Origin: Actinoalloteichus fjordicus
GTDB taxonomy: Bacteria; Actinomycetota; Actinomycetes; Mycobacteriales; Pseudonocardiaceae
Direction of reading: 5' to 3'
DNA: 64,000 nt
Assembly: GCF_001941625.1 (NCBI RefSeq)
Contig: NZ_CP016076.1
Coordinates: 6,928,001-6,992,000 of the forward strand
Positions 1 through 8,862 of this stretch are shown here, one piece after another. The translations under genes and the position numbers were made by a program. How positions within the stretch are numbered: position 1 is the stretch's first letter; every line of letters begins with the position of its first letter. The notes beneath the pieces were generated by a model. The model worked only from the letters and a program-made list of their open reading frames with translations, was not told the origin of the DNA and did no database searches.

Positions 1-1038
1 AGCAGTCCGGTCGGACGTTCGTTCCAGTCCGACGTCCTGTACGCCGACGTGCCCACCGCCGACGCCAAGGAGATCGCCGAGCGGCTCCGCATCGGCCTCG
101 CCGAGCACGAGGTGCCCGGCGAGGTGGTCACCGCAGGCCGGGCGCGGCTCCGCACCGGCGACGGCAACCACGAGTACCCCGCGCTGGTACTGGCGTGCGC
201 GCCTGCGGCGGAACTGACTCGGCTGCCGATCGGCCGCTGTGCCGAGGAGCCGGGGGTCTGGGTGGGCAGCGAACTGTTCCTGCCCGATACCGGCCTGCGA
301 CTCCAGAACGTTCGGACCGCCCGAGAACCGGAGCAGGCCGGGCCCGCAACCGAAGACGGGGCCGGGACGAGTCCCGACGACGCAGCGCAGGACGAGTCGG
401 TGCCGGGGGTGCCGCTGGCCGACGGGGAGCCGGTCACCGTGCATGCCATGGCGGGATCGACTGCGGAGCTGGCCGGGTCGGTGCTGGTCGATCCCGCTCT
501 CGTCCAGGACTCCGCCGCGATCGCCGAGACCTCCGTGCTGGTCAGTGCGCCCGCCGACCGGACCGAGGTGGTCCGCACCGCGTTCGGCCGGGCTGCGCCC
601 GGAGTCGAGGTGGACAGCGTCGCCATGACCGAGGTCCAGAGCCGCATCCTGCTCGACGATCTACGCCGGGTGACGATCATCGGTCTGAGTATCGCGGCCC
701 TGCTCGCCTGCGCGAGCACCGTCGTCACCTCGGCGGGCTCGGTGTTGGACCGCCGCCGGACTCTGGGCGCGCTGACCGCCACCGGGGCCTCGGTGCAGGT
801 CCTGGCCCGGGCCTTGCGGACCGAGGCCGCGCTGCCTGCATTGGTGGCGTCCCTCGGCGCGGCTCTCGCGGGTTTCGGCGTGGGCGCGGGCTTCGTGCGG
901 CTGTTCGGCCTGGAACTCGTGATCCATCCCTCGCTGGCGGTTCCGGTGGCGCTCGGTGTCGCCGTCGCCGTGTCGGCCGCCTGGGCGGCGGGCCGGGTGC
1001 TGCGCAATGTGAGTGACGAGCCCTTCGCCGAGGAGTGA
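1..1038 (+). CDS. FtsX-like ABC permease, C-terminal part (cut by window edge)
   Basis: The frame is open from base 1, so the 5' end lies outside the window; the GTG at 49 is only the first internal start. The last ~110 residues hold three hydrophobic segments: one starting near residue 222 of the visible part (TIIGLSIAALLACAST), a second around ALVASLGAALAGFG and a third near the C-terminus. A short basic loop with GALTATGAS follows the first segment, which is the typical C-terminal layout of FtsX/MacB permeases. The preceding ~200 residues look like an extracytoplasmic domain. No ATPase partner is visible; it may lie upstream. Substrate unknown. Confidence 0.7.
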   Translation, partial: SSPVGRSFQSDVLYADVPTADAKEIAERLRIGLAEHEVPGEVVTAGRARLRTGDGNHEYPALVLACAPAAELTRLPIGRCAEEPGVWVGSELFLPDTGLRLQNVRTAREPEQAGPATEDGAGTSPDDAAQDESVPGVPLADGEPVTVHAMAGSTAELAGSVLVDPALVQDSAAIAETSVLVSAPADRTEVVRTAFGRAAPGVEVDSVAMTEVQSRILLDDLRRVTIIGLSIAALLACASTVVTSAGSVLDRRRTLGALTATGASVQVLARALRTEAALPALVASLGAALAGFGVGAGFVRLFGLELVIHPSLAVPVALGVAVAVSAAWAAGRVLRNVSDEPFAEE

Positions 1039-1393
1039 CCGCCGTCCTGGCGGCAGGCGGCCGGTGCTGATCGTTCGACACGACGGCGGGTGTCACCGGC
1101 CGCCAGGACAGGCGACCGCACGATCGGTCGTCCCGTGGGCAGCGTCTCGGCACGATCGCGGATAGCAGGGCGCGAGAGTCGCCTGCGTCGTGGAGCGCAC
1201 GGTGCGCCCGCTTCGCAGGCGCGGCCTGCGAGTCGGACGTCGGCTTCGCCCTACGGCTCGTGCGGAAGCGGGCGACTCCTGATCGCCGGGGAGAGCGCCG
1301 AGCCCGTCGTCTCGTCCCGCGTACTCGCGAGGACGACCGCCCGATCCGCCTGGTCGACGACCATGCCGCAGCCGGATCGCGGCGCGTCTTCTA

Positions 1394-1555
1394 GAGCCTG
1401 TCTTTGATCCCCCTGGAGTCGTGAGCGGAGATCAGCGTGGACGAGCCGCCAGGCGGAGGAAAGAGGCATAACGGAGTCATGTCCACTGACGACAACGCCA
1501 CAGATCGCCGCCGCCTGCCCCGCGCAACAGGGAAGTGGGGATTGAAGACAGGCTT
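1394..1555 (+). mobile_element. MITE-like inverted-repeat element, copy A
   Basis: A 162 bp element bounded by imperfect terminal inverted repeats. The left end is GAGCCTGTCTTTGATCC; the right end is its reverse complement with two mismatches. The interior (CTGGAGTCGTGAGCGG … CCCCGCGCAACAGG) recurs at 6666, 7982 and, inverted, at 37469. There is no transposase gene inside, so it is non-autonomous. The GAGCCTGTC end resembles IS5-superfamily termini of actinomycetes; this is inference. The rest of the 1039–1855 gap shows nothing I can support. Confidence 0.7.
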
Positions 1556-1855
1556 TGCGAACGGCACGGTCGCAGGCCGCCGCCGTCCGCTGCGGTGCCC
1601 GCGCGCCGAACGGCGGGGGTCGCCGCCGCTGCGCTTCGTCGTCCACAGTGCACGACCGTGCCGCGCCGCCGGACGCTGCCTGCCGAGGCCCAGCCGAGGC
1701 CCCGCCGGACAGGTCGTCGCTCGGCCCCGGCCGATCGGTCGGGTGCAGACCAGCCGATCGGCCCGTCGATCTCGGCCGTCCGACCGATCCGGACCGGCCC
1801 CCTCGAGAGCGAGACTCGTAGCACGACGATGACCCAACGAACTCGGGAGCCGAAG

Positions 1856-2089
1856 ATGATGAACATCGTGTTGACCTGGACCGCAGGCGTGCTGGCACTG
1901 ACCATGCTGCTGCTGATGGCGCTGAGCACCCTGCTGCCCGACCTCACGGAGCGGCGAGCCGAGGGTCCGCGCGTCGCAGCCAGGAAGGCGGCGGCCGAGG
2001 GAGTCACCGCGCAGGGCACTTCGCAGCGGACCGCCCGCCGCTCGAGCCTGTTCGAGCCCCGCCTCGCCGCCGCCGTCCGTCATCAGTGA
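1856..2089 (+). CDS. Small single-pass membrane protein
   Basis: A 77-residue product starting with two methionines. It has one hydrophobic helix (roughly residues 4–27, TWTAGVLALTMLLLMALSTL) and then a short basic, Ala/Arg-rich cytosolic tail. GGGAG about eight bases upstream of the ATG at 1856 supports this start over the in-frame ATG at 1829. I recognise no family. It stands alone between the MITE copy and the convergent NOS-like gene. The clear membrane segment and ribosome site make it more likely real than the surrounding shadow frames, but it could be spurious. Confidence 0.45.
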   Translation: MMNIVLTWTAGVLALTMLLLMALSTLLPDLTERRAEGPRVAARKAAAEGVTAQGTSQRTARRSSLFEPRLAAAVRHQ

Positions 2090-2330
2090 GGCCCGGCGGT
2101 GGCACGAGACGCGGCGACGGAGCCACGGAGCCGCCGGCGCGACCGGGCCAGGCAGGCGGCCGACCGTAGCGGCAGAGCCTGGCCCGACCCGCCCGGCCCC
2201 GCCGCCACGGCAGCGCCGTCGACGCAGCCTCGGACGGCCTGCGTCACCCCGGTCGGCGGTGTCACCGGCCACGACCGCCCCGGCGCCGCTGCCACCATCG
2301 GCGCCAACCGCCGACTGCACGAGAAGGCCC

Positions 2331-3248
2331 TCAACCGCCTCGGACGTAGCAGGCATGACGTCCACCCGGCCGATGCCAGGCCCGCAGCCAGGCCATCCGC
2401 TGCGCGGCCTCGGCATCCTGATCGAAGAGCGGGATGCCTGCGGCGCCGAAGGAGTGCAGCACGGCGCGATCCAGCTCGGCACAGGCCCGCTCGTACCAGC
2501 CGGTGTGCTCGCTCGTGGTGTCCAGCCCCATTCGGCGGGCCACCGGCAACGCCATGGCGTAGGCCTGTTCGGCACCGAGGTCACGGCTGCCGACCGTTCC
2601 GCCGATGAACCAGGTGTTGAACGGCGCGGCCGGATAGTCGATGCCTCCGACGCACAATCGCATGTCGCTGATCACCGGGACCGCGTACCAGCGAAGCCCG
2701 AACTCCACGAACCAGGGCAGTTCCGGGTGCTCCAACGGAATCTCCGCCACGACGTCCCGAGGCAGCGGAAACAGCCGGGGTCCCTCCTGCTCGGTCGCCA
2801 CGACCAGGGGCAGCTGGTCGAACCTCGTCCGTCCGACCGGCGGCTGCCAGCCGAGTCCTCGAACCGCCTCGGTGAACTCGGCCTGCCGGGGATCACCGAG
2901 CACCCTGCCGTCGCCGTCGACGTGTCCGGCGTAGCCGACGAGCTGTTGATTCCAGATCCTCGGGCCGTAGCCCATCGGCGTGTCCGGGGCGAAGATCGTG
3001 ACCATCGGTGTGACGCCGGTCTGGTTGACGACGAGTCGCAGATGCTCGAAGCACTGCATCGCCACCGCTGAGGCGGTGTGCACGGCGCGAAGGTCACGAA
3101 CCTGGGTGGCCCACCATGGCACGCCGCTGCCGCACCAGCCGCTGTCCCGCAGCGCGATCCTGGCCCCGTAGGCCAGTTCGGCGGGGAGATGTCGGTAGGT
3201 CCCGGTCGCATCGATCTCGGCGTGCACGCTCGCCAGCCGTTCCGCCAT
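2331..3248 (-). CDS. Nitric-oxide-synthase-like haem protein, degenerate
   Basis: Strong similarity to bacterial NOS oxygenase domains. Visible blocks are TGTYRHLPAEL, GPRIWNQQLVGYAGH, VLGDP, TRFDQLPLVV, HPELPWF, LRWYAVPVISDM, GGIDYPAAPFN and VLHSF. The haem-ligand cysteine (Cys39 from this ATG) is kept, but the usual RCxGR context is WCGSG. The L-arginine-binding Glu of the WYMxTEIG block is Thr218 (WFIGGTVG). The C-terminal WxWLVPP pterin/dimer segment is missing, so the protein is ~50 residues shorter than family members. NOS-like coding continues upstream of this ATG in frame (AEEFVRAFHEAHPRAG) but has no ATG, GTG or TTG. It is either a decaying gene or a NOS fold with another substrate. 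Confidence 0.8.
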   Translation of the reverse strand: MAERLASVHAEIDATGTYRHLPAELAYGARIALRDSGWCGSGVPWWATQVRDLRAVHTASAVAMQCFEHLRLVVNQTGVTPMVTIFAPDTPMGYGPRIWNQQLVGYAGHVDGDGRVLGDPRQAEFTEAVRGLGWQPPVGRTRFDQLPLVVATEQEGPRLFPLPRDVVAEIPLEHPELPWFVEFGLRWYAVPVISDMRLCVGGIDYPAAPFNTWFIGGTVGSRDLGAEQAYAMALPVARRMGLDTTSEHTGWYERACAELDRAVLHSFGAAGIPLFDQDAEAAQRMAWLRAWHRPGGRHACYVRGG

Positions 3249-3584
3249 CGAGCCCGCCCTCGGATGCGCCTCGTGAAAGGCGCGGACGAACTCCTCGGCA
3301 GCGGCGTGATCGGTCGTCCGCGCCGTGCTGCCCTGCTTCTGCTCGATCGAGATGGGATCACCCCGCTGTCCACGGTCGTCAAGGATCGGAAGTCGTCCAA
3401 GCGGGCTTCCTACGTTCTGCGCCCATCGACCGGCGACCGCTCGCTGCGGTCGAGGACGAGTGGGGTGGATGCTCCGATAGTCGGGCCCGGCCGGGTCCTC
3501 GCTCGGTGTCGTGCGATCGGGTGCCTGCCTGCGGACCGCGATCGAGCATCCCGCCCGGACAACCTACTGCCCGCCGGCGAGTAT

Positions 3585-4298
3585 TCAGTCCCGGCGTTCG
3601 AAGATCAGGTCGCGCGAGATCCGTCCCTCGGCTCTCGCGCGCTGCTCGAACTTCGTCACCGGTCGCCAGTCCGGCCTCGGTGCCCAGCCGCCCGGCTCGG
3701 CGGCGTACCGATTCCGCAGGGTCGGCTCCGCCGAGCAGACCTCCGCCATCTGATCGGCGTAGTCGGCCCAGTCCGTGGCCAGGTGCAGGGTCGCCCCCGG
3801 CGCCAGCCGGGTGGCGAGCAGCGCAACGAAGGCGGGCTGGATCAGCCGCCGCTTGTGGTGGCGTGTCTTGGGCCAGGGATCGGGAAAGAAGATTCGTGCC
3901 CCGGCCAGCGACGCTGGCGGCAGGTGCGCGTTGAGCAGGTCGACGGCGTCGCCTCGCAGCGCACGCAGGTTGGTCGCGCCGAGTTCCACGCTGCGCATCA
4001 GCAACTGCGCCAGGCCCGGCTTGTAGACCTCGATCGCCAGGTAGTTCACCGCAGGCTCCGCCGCAGCGAGCTGTGCGGTGGTCTCGCCCATCCCGGAGCC
4101 GATCTCCAGCGTCAGCGGCGCCTGCCTGCCGAACCAGTCCTCGACCGGCAGCTCGCCTGCGTCCAGCGTCGCGAGATCGCGCCCCAGGGTGCCCCAGTGC
4201 TGTCGCCAGGCACGCTCCTGGCCTGCGGTCAGCCGCTCGCCTCGACGCACATAGCTGACCACCGTGCGGTGGTGCGCCTGCTGATCAGTGGGTGACAT
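3585..4298 (-). CDS. trmB: tRNA (guanine-N7-)-methyltransferase TrmB
   Basis: A 237-residue class I SAM methyltransferase that makes m7G46 in tRNA. The SAM-binding loop LEIGSGMGETT lies near residues 65–75. The family signature PDPWPKTRHHKRR and the downstream LATDWADYADQM and TKFEQR blocks are intact. Length is normal for TrmB. The stop lies only ~340 bases upstream of the NOS-like ATG on the same strand, and the degenerate NOS frame runs back almost to it, so the two may once have been co-transcribed. Confidence 0.95.
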   Translation of the reverse strand: MSPTDQQAHHRTVVSYVRRGERLTAGQERAWRQHWGTLGRDLATLDAGELPVEDWFGRQAPLTLEIGSGMGETTAQLAAAEPAVNYLAIEVYKPGLAQLLMRSVELGATNLRALRGDAVDLLNAHLPPASLAGARIFFPDPWPKTRHHKRRLIQPAFVALLATRLAPGATLHLATDWADYADQMAEVCSAEPTLRNRYAAEPGGWAPRPDWRPVTKFEQRARAEGRISRDLIFERRD

Positions 4299-4431
4299 GA
4301 CTGGTCACGCTCCTCTCCCGAGGAAGAGACTGTGCCATCCGACCGCTCCACGCTGTGCACCCGCCCGGACTGCGGAGCGTGTCCGCGCCGCATCGCGGAC
4401 CGGTGCGGCGAACGAGGCGGCTCGGCGCCCG

Positions 4432-6504
4432 TCAGCTCCCGGGCCGGATCGTGGACTCCCAGAAGGCCACGACCTCGTCCGCCGTGCGCGGGTCGTCCTC
4501 GGCGTTGGTGGCGTCTCCGCAGATCGTGCCGCCGTCGTCCGGCCGGTAGAGCAGGTGCTCGGTGCCGTCCGTCGGCATCAGCTGCTGTACCCAGTCGCCG
4601 GTCATCCCCGCGCCGGACCACTCACCGGTCTCGCCGGAGCCCATGATGGGGCTGAAGATGAGATCGCAGGCCGAGCCGTCGTAGAAGTACGCCTCGAAGT
4701 CGCCATCGGCCGTCGCGTAGTCGCAGCGCACGGCCGCGTCGACCAGGTAGGAGTACGTCTCGTCGTCGCTGACGTCGGTGCAGGAGTCCGCCCGCTCGAC
4801 CGCGACCCCCGCGAACTCCCGCAGTTCCTCGGCGTCACCGAACGCGTCGGACCCGTCCGCGGGATCTTCGCCGCCGGAGGACGTCGAATCCGGGTCCGGG
4901 TCGGGCGGGCGGGGATCTCCGGTCGTCGGGTCGTCCGCTCCGGATCCCGTCGTCAGCCCGTCGCCGCCCGCCATCGGGTCCTCCCGGTTGCTCAGCGACC
5001 ACACGGCCACGCCCGCCACGGCGAGAGCGGCGACGGCGACGACCGCAGTCAGAACGATCCACAGCGCGCCGGGCGAGCGTCGAGGCCGTTTCGGCGCGTT
5101 CATCACGTGAGTGGGCCCCTCGGGGACCTGCGAACCCACCGGCTCGTCGGGCCCCGAGGACCCGGTGGACTGGTCGGAGGCGATCGGCTGCCACCTCGTC
5201 GCCTGCCACCCGGCTGGCGATTGCACCGGGACCGGCTCGGACGACGGCGGTCGGGACCGCCCCTGCCCTGCGAGGTTCGGCGGCCCGGCGGGGTGCGAAC
5301 CGACGGCAGGCCCGGCAGTGCCCGACGCCGGGGAGACCGGCCTGGTGAGGCCAGGCCTAACTTGCCCTGGCACGCCGCCGAGCGGACTCGCGCCCGCGGG
5401 AGTCCGCTCCCTGGGATCGGTGAAGTCGCGAGCGGGCGGCGCGGACAAGGCCCCGAGCACCACACTGTTCTCCGGCGACTCCACCGCCACCGGAATCAGC
5501 CCGAGGCGCTCGGAGATCGACTGCGCGACGGCGGGCATCCTGGACGCACCGCCGACCAGATAGACGCCCGCGAGCTGACCGGAAGCCAGGCCTGCGCTGT
5601 TGATCGTGCTGGACAGCATCGCCACGGCCCGTTCCAGCTGCGGTCGGACCAGCGCCTCCAGCTCCTCGCGGGTCACATGCGCGTCCGGGAGCGGGGCGGG
5701 CAGCGGGATGTCGGTCTGCGCGTAGCGGGACAGCGCCTCCTTGCCCTCTCGCACGTCGTCGATCATCGCGCGCGCCGATCGGCGGCTCGCGGCCGTCGTC
5801 GGGCGCAGCAGCTCCGGCCACTCCGGTCTGCCCTCGCCCACCGCCCGACGCACGTGTTCGAGGAGCGCCTGGTCGATGTCGGTGCCGCCGACATCGGACA
5901 GGCCCGCCTCCGCGAGGACCTGCCAGTCATCGCCTCCGGTGCGCAGCACGAGCGCGGCGTCCGTGGTGCCGCCGCCCATGTCGAAGACGGCCAGCGCATG
6001 TCCGGGCGCAAGCCTGCGCTGTTGATCCTCGAGACCGGCGAAGTGTGCAGCCGCTGCGGCAGGCTCGGCGAGCAGCCGCACCGAATCGGCCCAGCCCGCC
6101 GCCCGAGCGGCGGAGCGCAGGGTGTTGCACCGGATGCGATGCCAGTCGGCCGGATGGGTCAGCAGGACGAGGTCCGGGTTCGCGCCGAGCTGGCGGCGAG
6201 CCTCCTCCGCCACCCGACGCAGCACGGCCGCGATCAGGTCGACCACCGGAACGACCGTGTCGCCGAGCAGGACCTCGACGTCGTCGATCCGTCGCTTCGG
6301 GTTCGGCTCATACCTGCTGGGGTCGAGCCGTGCCTGCCGCTCGGCATCGCGCCCGACGACCAGGGTCCCGTCGGGGGACAGCCAGACAGCGGAGGGCAGT
6401 ACCGGCCTGCCGTCGATGCCCAACAGCCGGGCCGGGGCTTCTGGGCCGGTACGGACGGCCGCGACGGTGTTCGAGGTGCCGAAGTCCACGGCGAGCTCTC
6501 GCAC
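4432..6504 (-). CDS. Membrane-spanning Hsp70-family protein with extracytoplasmic domain
   Basis: A 690-residue product. Residues 1–355 are an Hsp70-type ATPase: phosphate loops DFGTSNT (7–13) and FDMGGGTTDAAL (174–185), GGTDIDQALL (206–215) and the adenosine motif LVGGASRMPAV (316–325). There is no Hsp70 substrate-binding domain. Instead a Pro-rich linker (~360–475) leads to one transmembrane helix (~481–505), an acidic low-complexity stretch and a ~130-residue outer domain with several cysteines. Related actinobacterial proteins exist but their role is unclear; a signalling or envelope function is plausible inference. No partner gene is adjacent. Confidence 0.85.
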   Translation of the reverse strand: MRELAVDFGTSNTVAAVRTGPEAPARLLGIDGRPVLPSAVWLSPDGTLVVGRDAERQARLDPSRYEPNPKRRIDDVEVLLGDTVVPVVDLIAAVLRRVAEEARRQLGANPDLVLLTHPADWHRIRCNTLRSAARAAGWADSVRLLAEPAAAAAHFAGLEDQQRRLAPGHALAVFDMGGGTTDAALVLRTGGDDWQVLAEAGLSDVGGTDIDQALLEHVRRAVGEGRPEWPELLRPTTAASRRSARAMIDDVREGKEALSRYAQTDIPLPAPLPDAHVTREELEALVRPQLERAVAMLSSTINSAGLASGQLAGVYLVGGASRMPAVAQSISERLGLIPVAVESPENSVVLGALSAPPARDFTDPRERTPAGASPLGGVPGQVRPGLTRPVSPASGTAGPAVGSHPAGPPNLAGQGRSRPPSSEPVPVQSPAGWQATRWQPIASDQSTGSSGPDEPVGSQVPEGPTHVMNAPKRPRRSPGALWIVLTAVVAVAALAVAGVAVWSLSNREDPMAGGDGLTTGSGADDPTTGDPRPPDPDPDSTSSGGEDPADGSDAFGDAEELREFAGVAVERADSCTDVSDDETYSYLVDAAVRCDYATADGDFEAYFYDGSACDLIFSPIMGSGETGEWSGAGMTGDWVQQLMPTDGTEHLLYRPDDGGTICGDATNAEDDPRTADEVVAFWESTIRPGS

Positions 6505-6665
6505 CCGATCTGCCTCCCTGGACTCCGGCCTGGACCACTTCGCCAGGCTCGTCCGGTGAGACGCGGCAGATCGTCGTTCGGCTCCGCCACCTGGCGCGGT
6601 GTCCGAGACTGCCCCAGGCCCCGAGGATCAGTCCAGTCGGGACGGTCGTTCGGCCGACGACCTCA

Positions 6666-6828
6666 GAGTCCGTCTGTGATCCCGCTGGAGTCGTGAACGG
6701 GGATCGGCGTGGCTGAGCTGCCAGGCGACAGGAGGGAGCCAGGACGGAGTCATGGGGACCGACGACAACGCCGCGGATCGCCGTGCCTGCCCCGCGCAAC
6801 TCCGACAGCAGGGATCACAGACAGGCTC
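6666..6828 (+). mobile_element. MITE-like inverted-repeat element, copy B
   Basis: A 163 bp copy with ends GAGTCCGTCTGTGATCC and GGATCACAGACAGGCTC. It shares the internal CTGGAGTCGTGAACGG, GACGACAACGCC and CTGCCCCGCGCAAC blocks with the other copies. Its two ends differ from copies A and D by matching changes (TGTGATCC / GGATCACA), so the inverted-repeat pairing is preserved. It occupies the gap between the Hsp70-like gene and the next minus-strand gene. The remainder of 6505–7027 shows nothing else. Confidence 0.7.
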
Positions 6829-7027
6829 TCAGCCGGAACGCGGTCGATGCTCCGGCGGGCGACGACCTTGTCGAGCCGGGACCCGTGCGGCAAGATCAAG
6901 ACGAGGAGGGGCGAATGCGCTCGCCCCCCGACGCGTTCGCGCCTCCGCCTCGGCAGGCGGGCGCGGCAGGGACCTGCCCACCGCGCCCGCCTGCCGAGAC
7001 CATCGTCTTCTGCGATCCGGCCATGGC

Positions 7028-7720
7028 TCAGGCCACCCGCCAGCTTCCGATCTCGGTGAGCCGGTCACGCAGTTCGTCCACGCCCGCCAACCGGACCGGC
7101 GGGACCGGGGTGCTGCTCTGTGCGGGGAGCACGAGCACCAGACCAGGGTGATTCTCACTCAGGATGATCGTGGTCGGGTGCAGGGCGCGACCGTCGTCTG
7201 ACGGCGTGTACTCCCAGTAGCAGCTGCGACCGTTGCCCGCCCAGGGCACGAAGACCCAGCCGGGACGCTCGACGAGGACGGCGTGCAGAGCGTCCTCGAC
7301 CGCATAGCCTGCCGCGCGAGACGCCAGGACACCGTGGTGCACGGCGCGCAGCCACCATGGCGCGGCCGGGTCGGCGCCTGCGACGAGCGCCTGCCGGTAG
7401 AGGTCAAGGACGTCTTGTTCGGCGCCGAAGTGCACCCACGAGCTGCGGGCGTCCGACGGCGAGTCGGCGACGCTGGGTCCGCTGCCCTCCAGCGCCAGGG
7501 ACCATTCGAGCTCGGGGAGGGGCTGCAACCAGGACAAGGAGTCTCCGGTGGATCTGGCCTGAGTGAGAGTCAGACGAGTTGACCCGTCGGCGGAGGGAAG
7601 TGGGATTCGGTCGGCCAGCCCGGTACCGGACAAGGTGCCTGCGGCCGTGGCGCGTTCAGCGGGGTTGAGGTCCGGCCGTTCGGATTCGCTCGGCTCGGGC
7701 CTGCTGCGGAGTGCTGGCAT
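7028..7720 (-). CDS. Conserved-looking protein of unknown function
   Basis: A 230-residue soluble protein with no signal peptide or membrane segment. The first ~60 residues are low complexity. The rest has a well-formed core with WWLRAVHHGVLASRAAGYAVEDALHAVL, PGWVFVPWAGNGRSCYWEYTP and a hydrophobic strand near the C-terminus (GLVLVLPA). AGGAGG eight to ten bases upstream of the ATG at 7720 fixes the start. I do not recognise the family. It is flanked by MITE copies B and C, with the exporter operon's terminator just beyond. Confidence 0.65.
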   Translation of the reverse strand: MPALRSRPEPSESERPDLNPAERATAAGTLSGTGLADRIPLPSADGSTRLTLTQARSTGDSLSWLQPLPELEWSLALEGSGPSVADSPSDARSSWVHFGAEQDVLDLYRQALVAGADPAAPWWLRAVHHGVLASRAAGYAVEDALHAVLVERPGWVFVPWAGNGRSCYWEYTPSDDGRALHPTTIILSENHPGLVLVLPAQSSTPVPPVRLAGVDELRDRLTEIGSWRVA

Positions 7721-7878
7721 CCATGCCTCCTAGGGGTAGGTAGGACTATCAGCATCACCAACGTTAACGTCCGAGCCGGGACCCCTCTTTCCAATTAACA
7801 GTATTATTATGTAGTTGTGTTGGAGATCACGAGATTGGTTACGAACAGTGACCGATCCACCCGCACGTGGAGTGAAAA

Positions 7879-7915
7879 AGGTCCGGGCAGGCTCGCACCG
7901 AGCCTGCCCGGACCT
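7879..7915 (-). terminator. Rho-independent terminator of the ABC exporter operon
   Basis: A perfect 17 bp stem with a three-base loop (GGTCCGGGCAGGCTCG / CGAGCCTGCCCGGACC). On the minus strand it is followed at once by TTTTT. It lies ~180 bases downstream of the minus-strand permease stop, beyond MITE copy C. Confidence 0.8.
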
Positions 7916-7981
7916 CTCCCCCGACCCGATCGGACATGTCCCCGAAACATCTGCCGATCGGTCGTCATCTGGTGGTTCGCG

Positions 7982-8093
7982 GAATCCGCCTTTGCTCCCT
8001 CTGGAGTCGTGAGCGGGGATCGGCGTGGCTGAGCTGCCGCAGATCGCCTCGCCTGCCCCGCGCAACAGGAAGACCGGGATCGAAGACAGGCCC
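7982..8093 (+). mobile_element. MITE-like element, copy C (internally deleted)
   Basis: A ~112 bp copy with a weak left end (GAATCCGCCTTTGCTCC) and a better right end (GGATCGAAGACAGGCC). It keeps CTGGAGTCGTGAGCGG and CTGCCCCGCGCAACAGG but lacks about 50 bp of the middle found in copies A and B. Its right edge ends one or two bases from the permease stop codon at 8095, so it sits between the gene and its terminator. Confidence 0.65.
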
Positions 8094-8094
8094 C

Positions 8095-8862
8095 TCAGGC
8101 GTCGCGCCGCTTCGTCACGATCACCGCCAGCACCAGCAGCACGGCCGAGATCGCCGCGAACCAGCCGAGGCCGCCCCACGGCCCGAAAGGCATGTCAGAC
8201 CTGGTCAGCACCCCGGCCGCGTTCATGCTCACCGCCAAGTCATCCTGTCCGCCGAAGAGGAAGTGGTTGGCCGCGTAGAAGGGGAGCCACGGCTCCACGG
8301 CCGGCCCGACCCTCGGGATCAACGGGACCAGGGCCTCCACCGCGAGCGGCCACATGATCACGGCGGTGGTGGCTGCGGCGGGCTGCCGGACCAGCGTGGC
8401 GACGGCGAGGGCGAAGACGCCCGCGATCGCGTAGACCAGTCCCGTGCCCGCGACCGTGCGCCACTGCCCGGCCGTGGTGATGGCGAGCTGGGCCTCCGGG
8501 GAGAGCAGCACCGCGAGGCCCCACGAGCCGAAGGCTGTGACGAGGCCGGTGATTCCGGCCAGGAAGGCGATCACGACGCCCTTGGCCAACAGGACCGAGC
8601 CCCGGTCTGGCACGGCCTGAAAGGTCGCCCGGATCGTACCGAAGCGGTACTCGGTGGTGATGCTGAGGGCGGCCATCGCCATGACGAGGATCAAACCGAA
8701 CTGGTTCGTCGTCTGAGTGAGCCCGATCGACAGCATCTCGGGGTCGGAGAAGCCCGCGATGAGACCCGCGAGTGCGACCGACACCAGGACACCGGCCGCG
8801 ATGCACCACCAGGGTGATCGGATGGAGAGCAGCTTGATGCGCTCGACGGCGATCAGGGTCAT
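8095..8862 (-). CDS. ABC-2 type exporter permease
   Basis: A 255-residue integral membrane protein with about six hydrophobic helices. It starts TLIAVERIKLLSIRSPWW, the usual short cytosolic lead of ABC-2 permeases. The cytoplasmic motif TTEYRFGTIRATFQAVPDRGSVLLAK matches the EYrxGTi…tpxRxxxlxaK pattern of the family. Its ATG overlaps the stop of the upstream ATPase gene by four bases (ATGA), so the two are translationally coupled. Substrate unknown. Confidence 0.85.
   Translation of the reverse strand: MTLIAVERIKLLSIRSPWWCIAAGVLVSVALAGLIAGFSDPEMLSIGLTQTTNQFGLILVMAMAALSITTEYRFGTIRATFQAVPDRGSVLLAKGVVIAFLAGITGLVTAFGSWGLAVLLSPEAQLAITTAGQWRTVAGTGLVYAIAGVFALAVATLVRQPAAATTAVIMWPLAVEALVPLIPRVGPAVEPWLPFYAANHFLFGGQDDLAVSMNAAGVLTRSDMPFGPWGGLGWFAAISAVLLVLAVIVTKRRDA

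Noticed and set aside
4288-6696. 802-codon plus-strand frame opposite the Hsp70-like gene
   Set aside because: Antisense shadow; no motifs, and the minus strand carries intact Hsp70 motifs.
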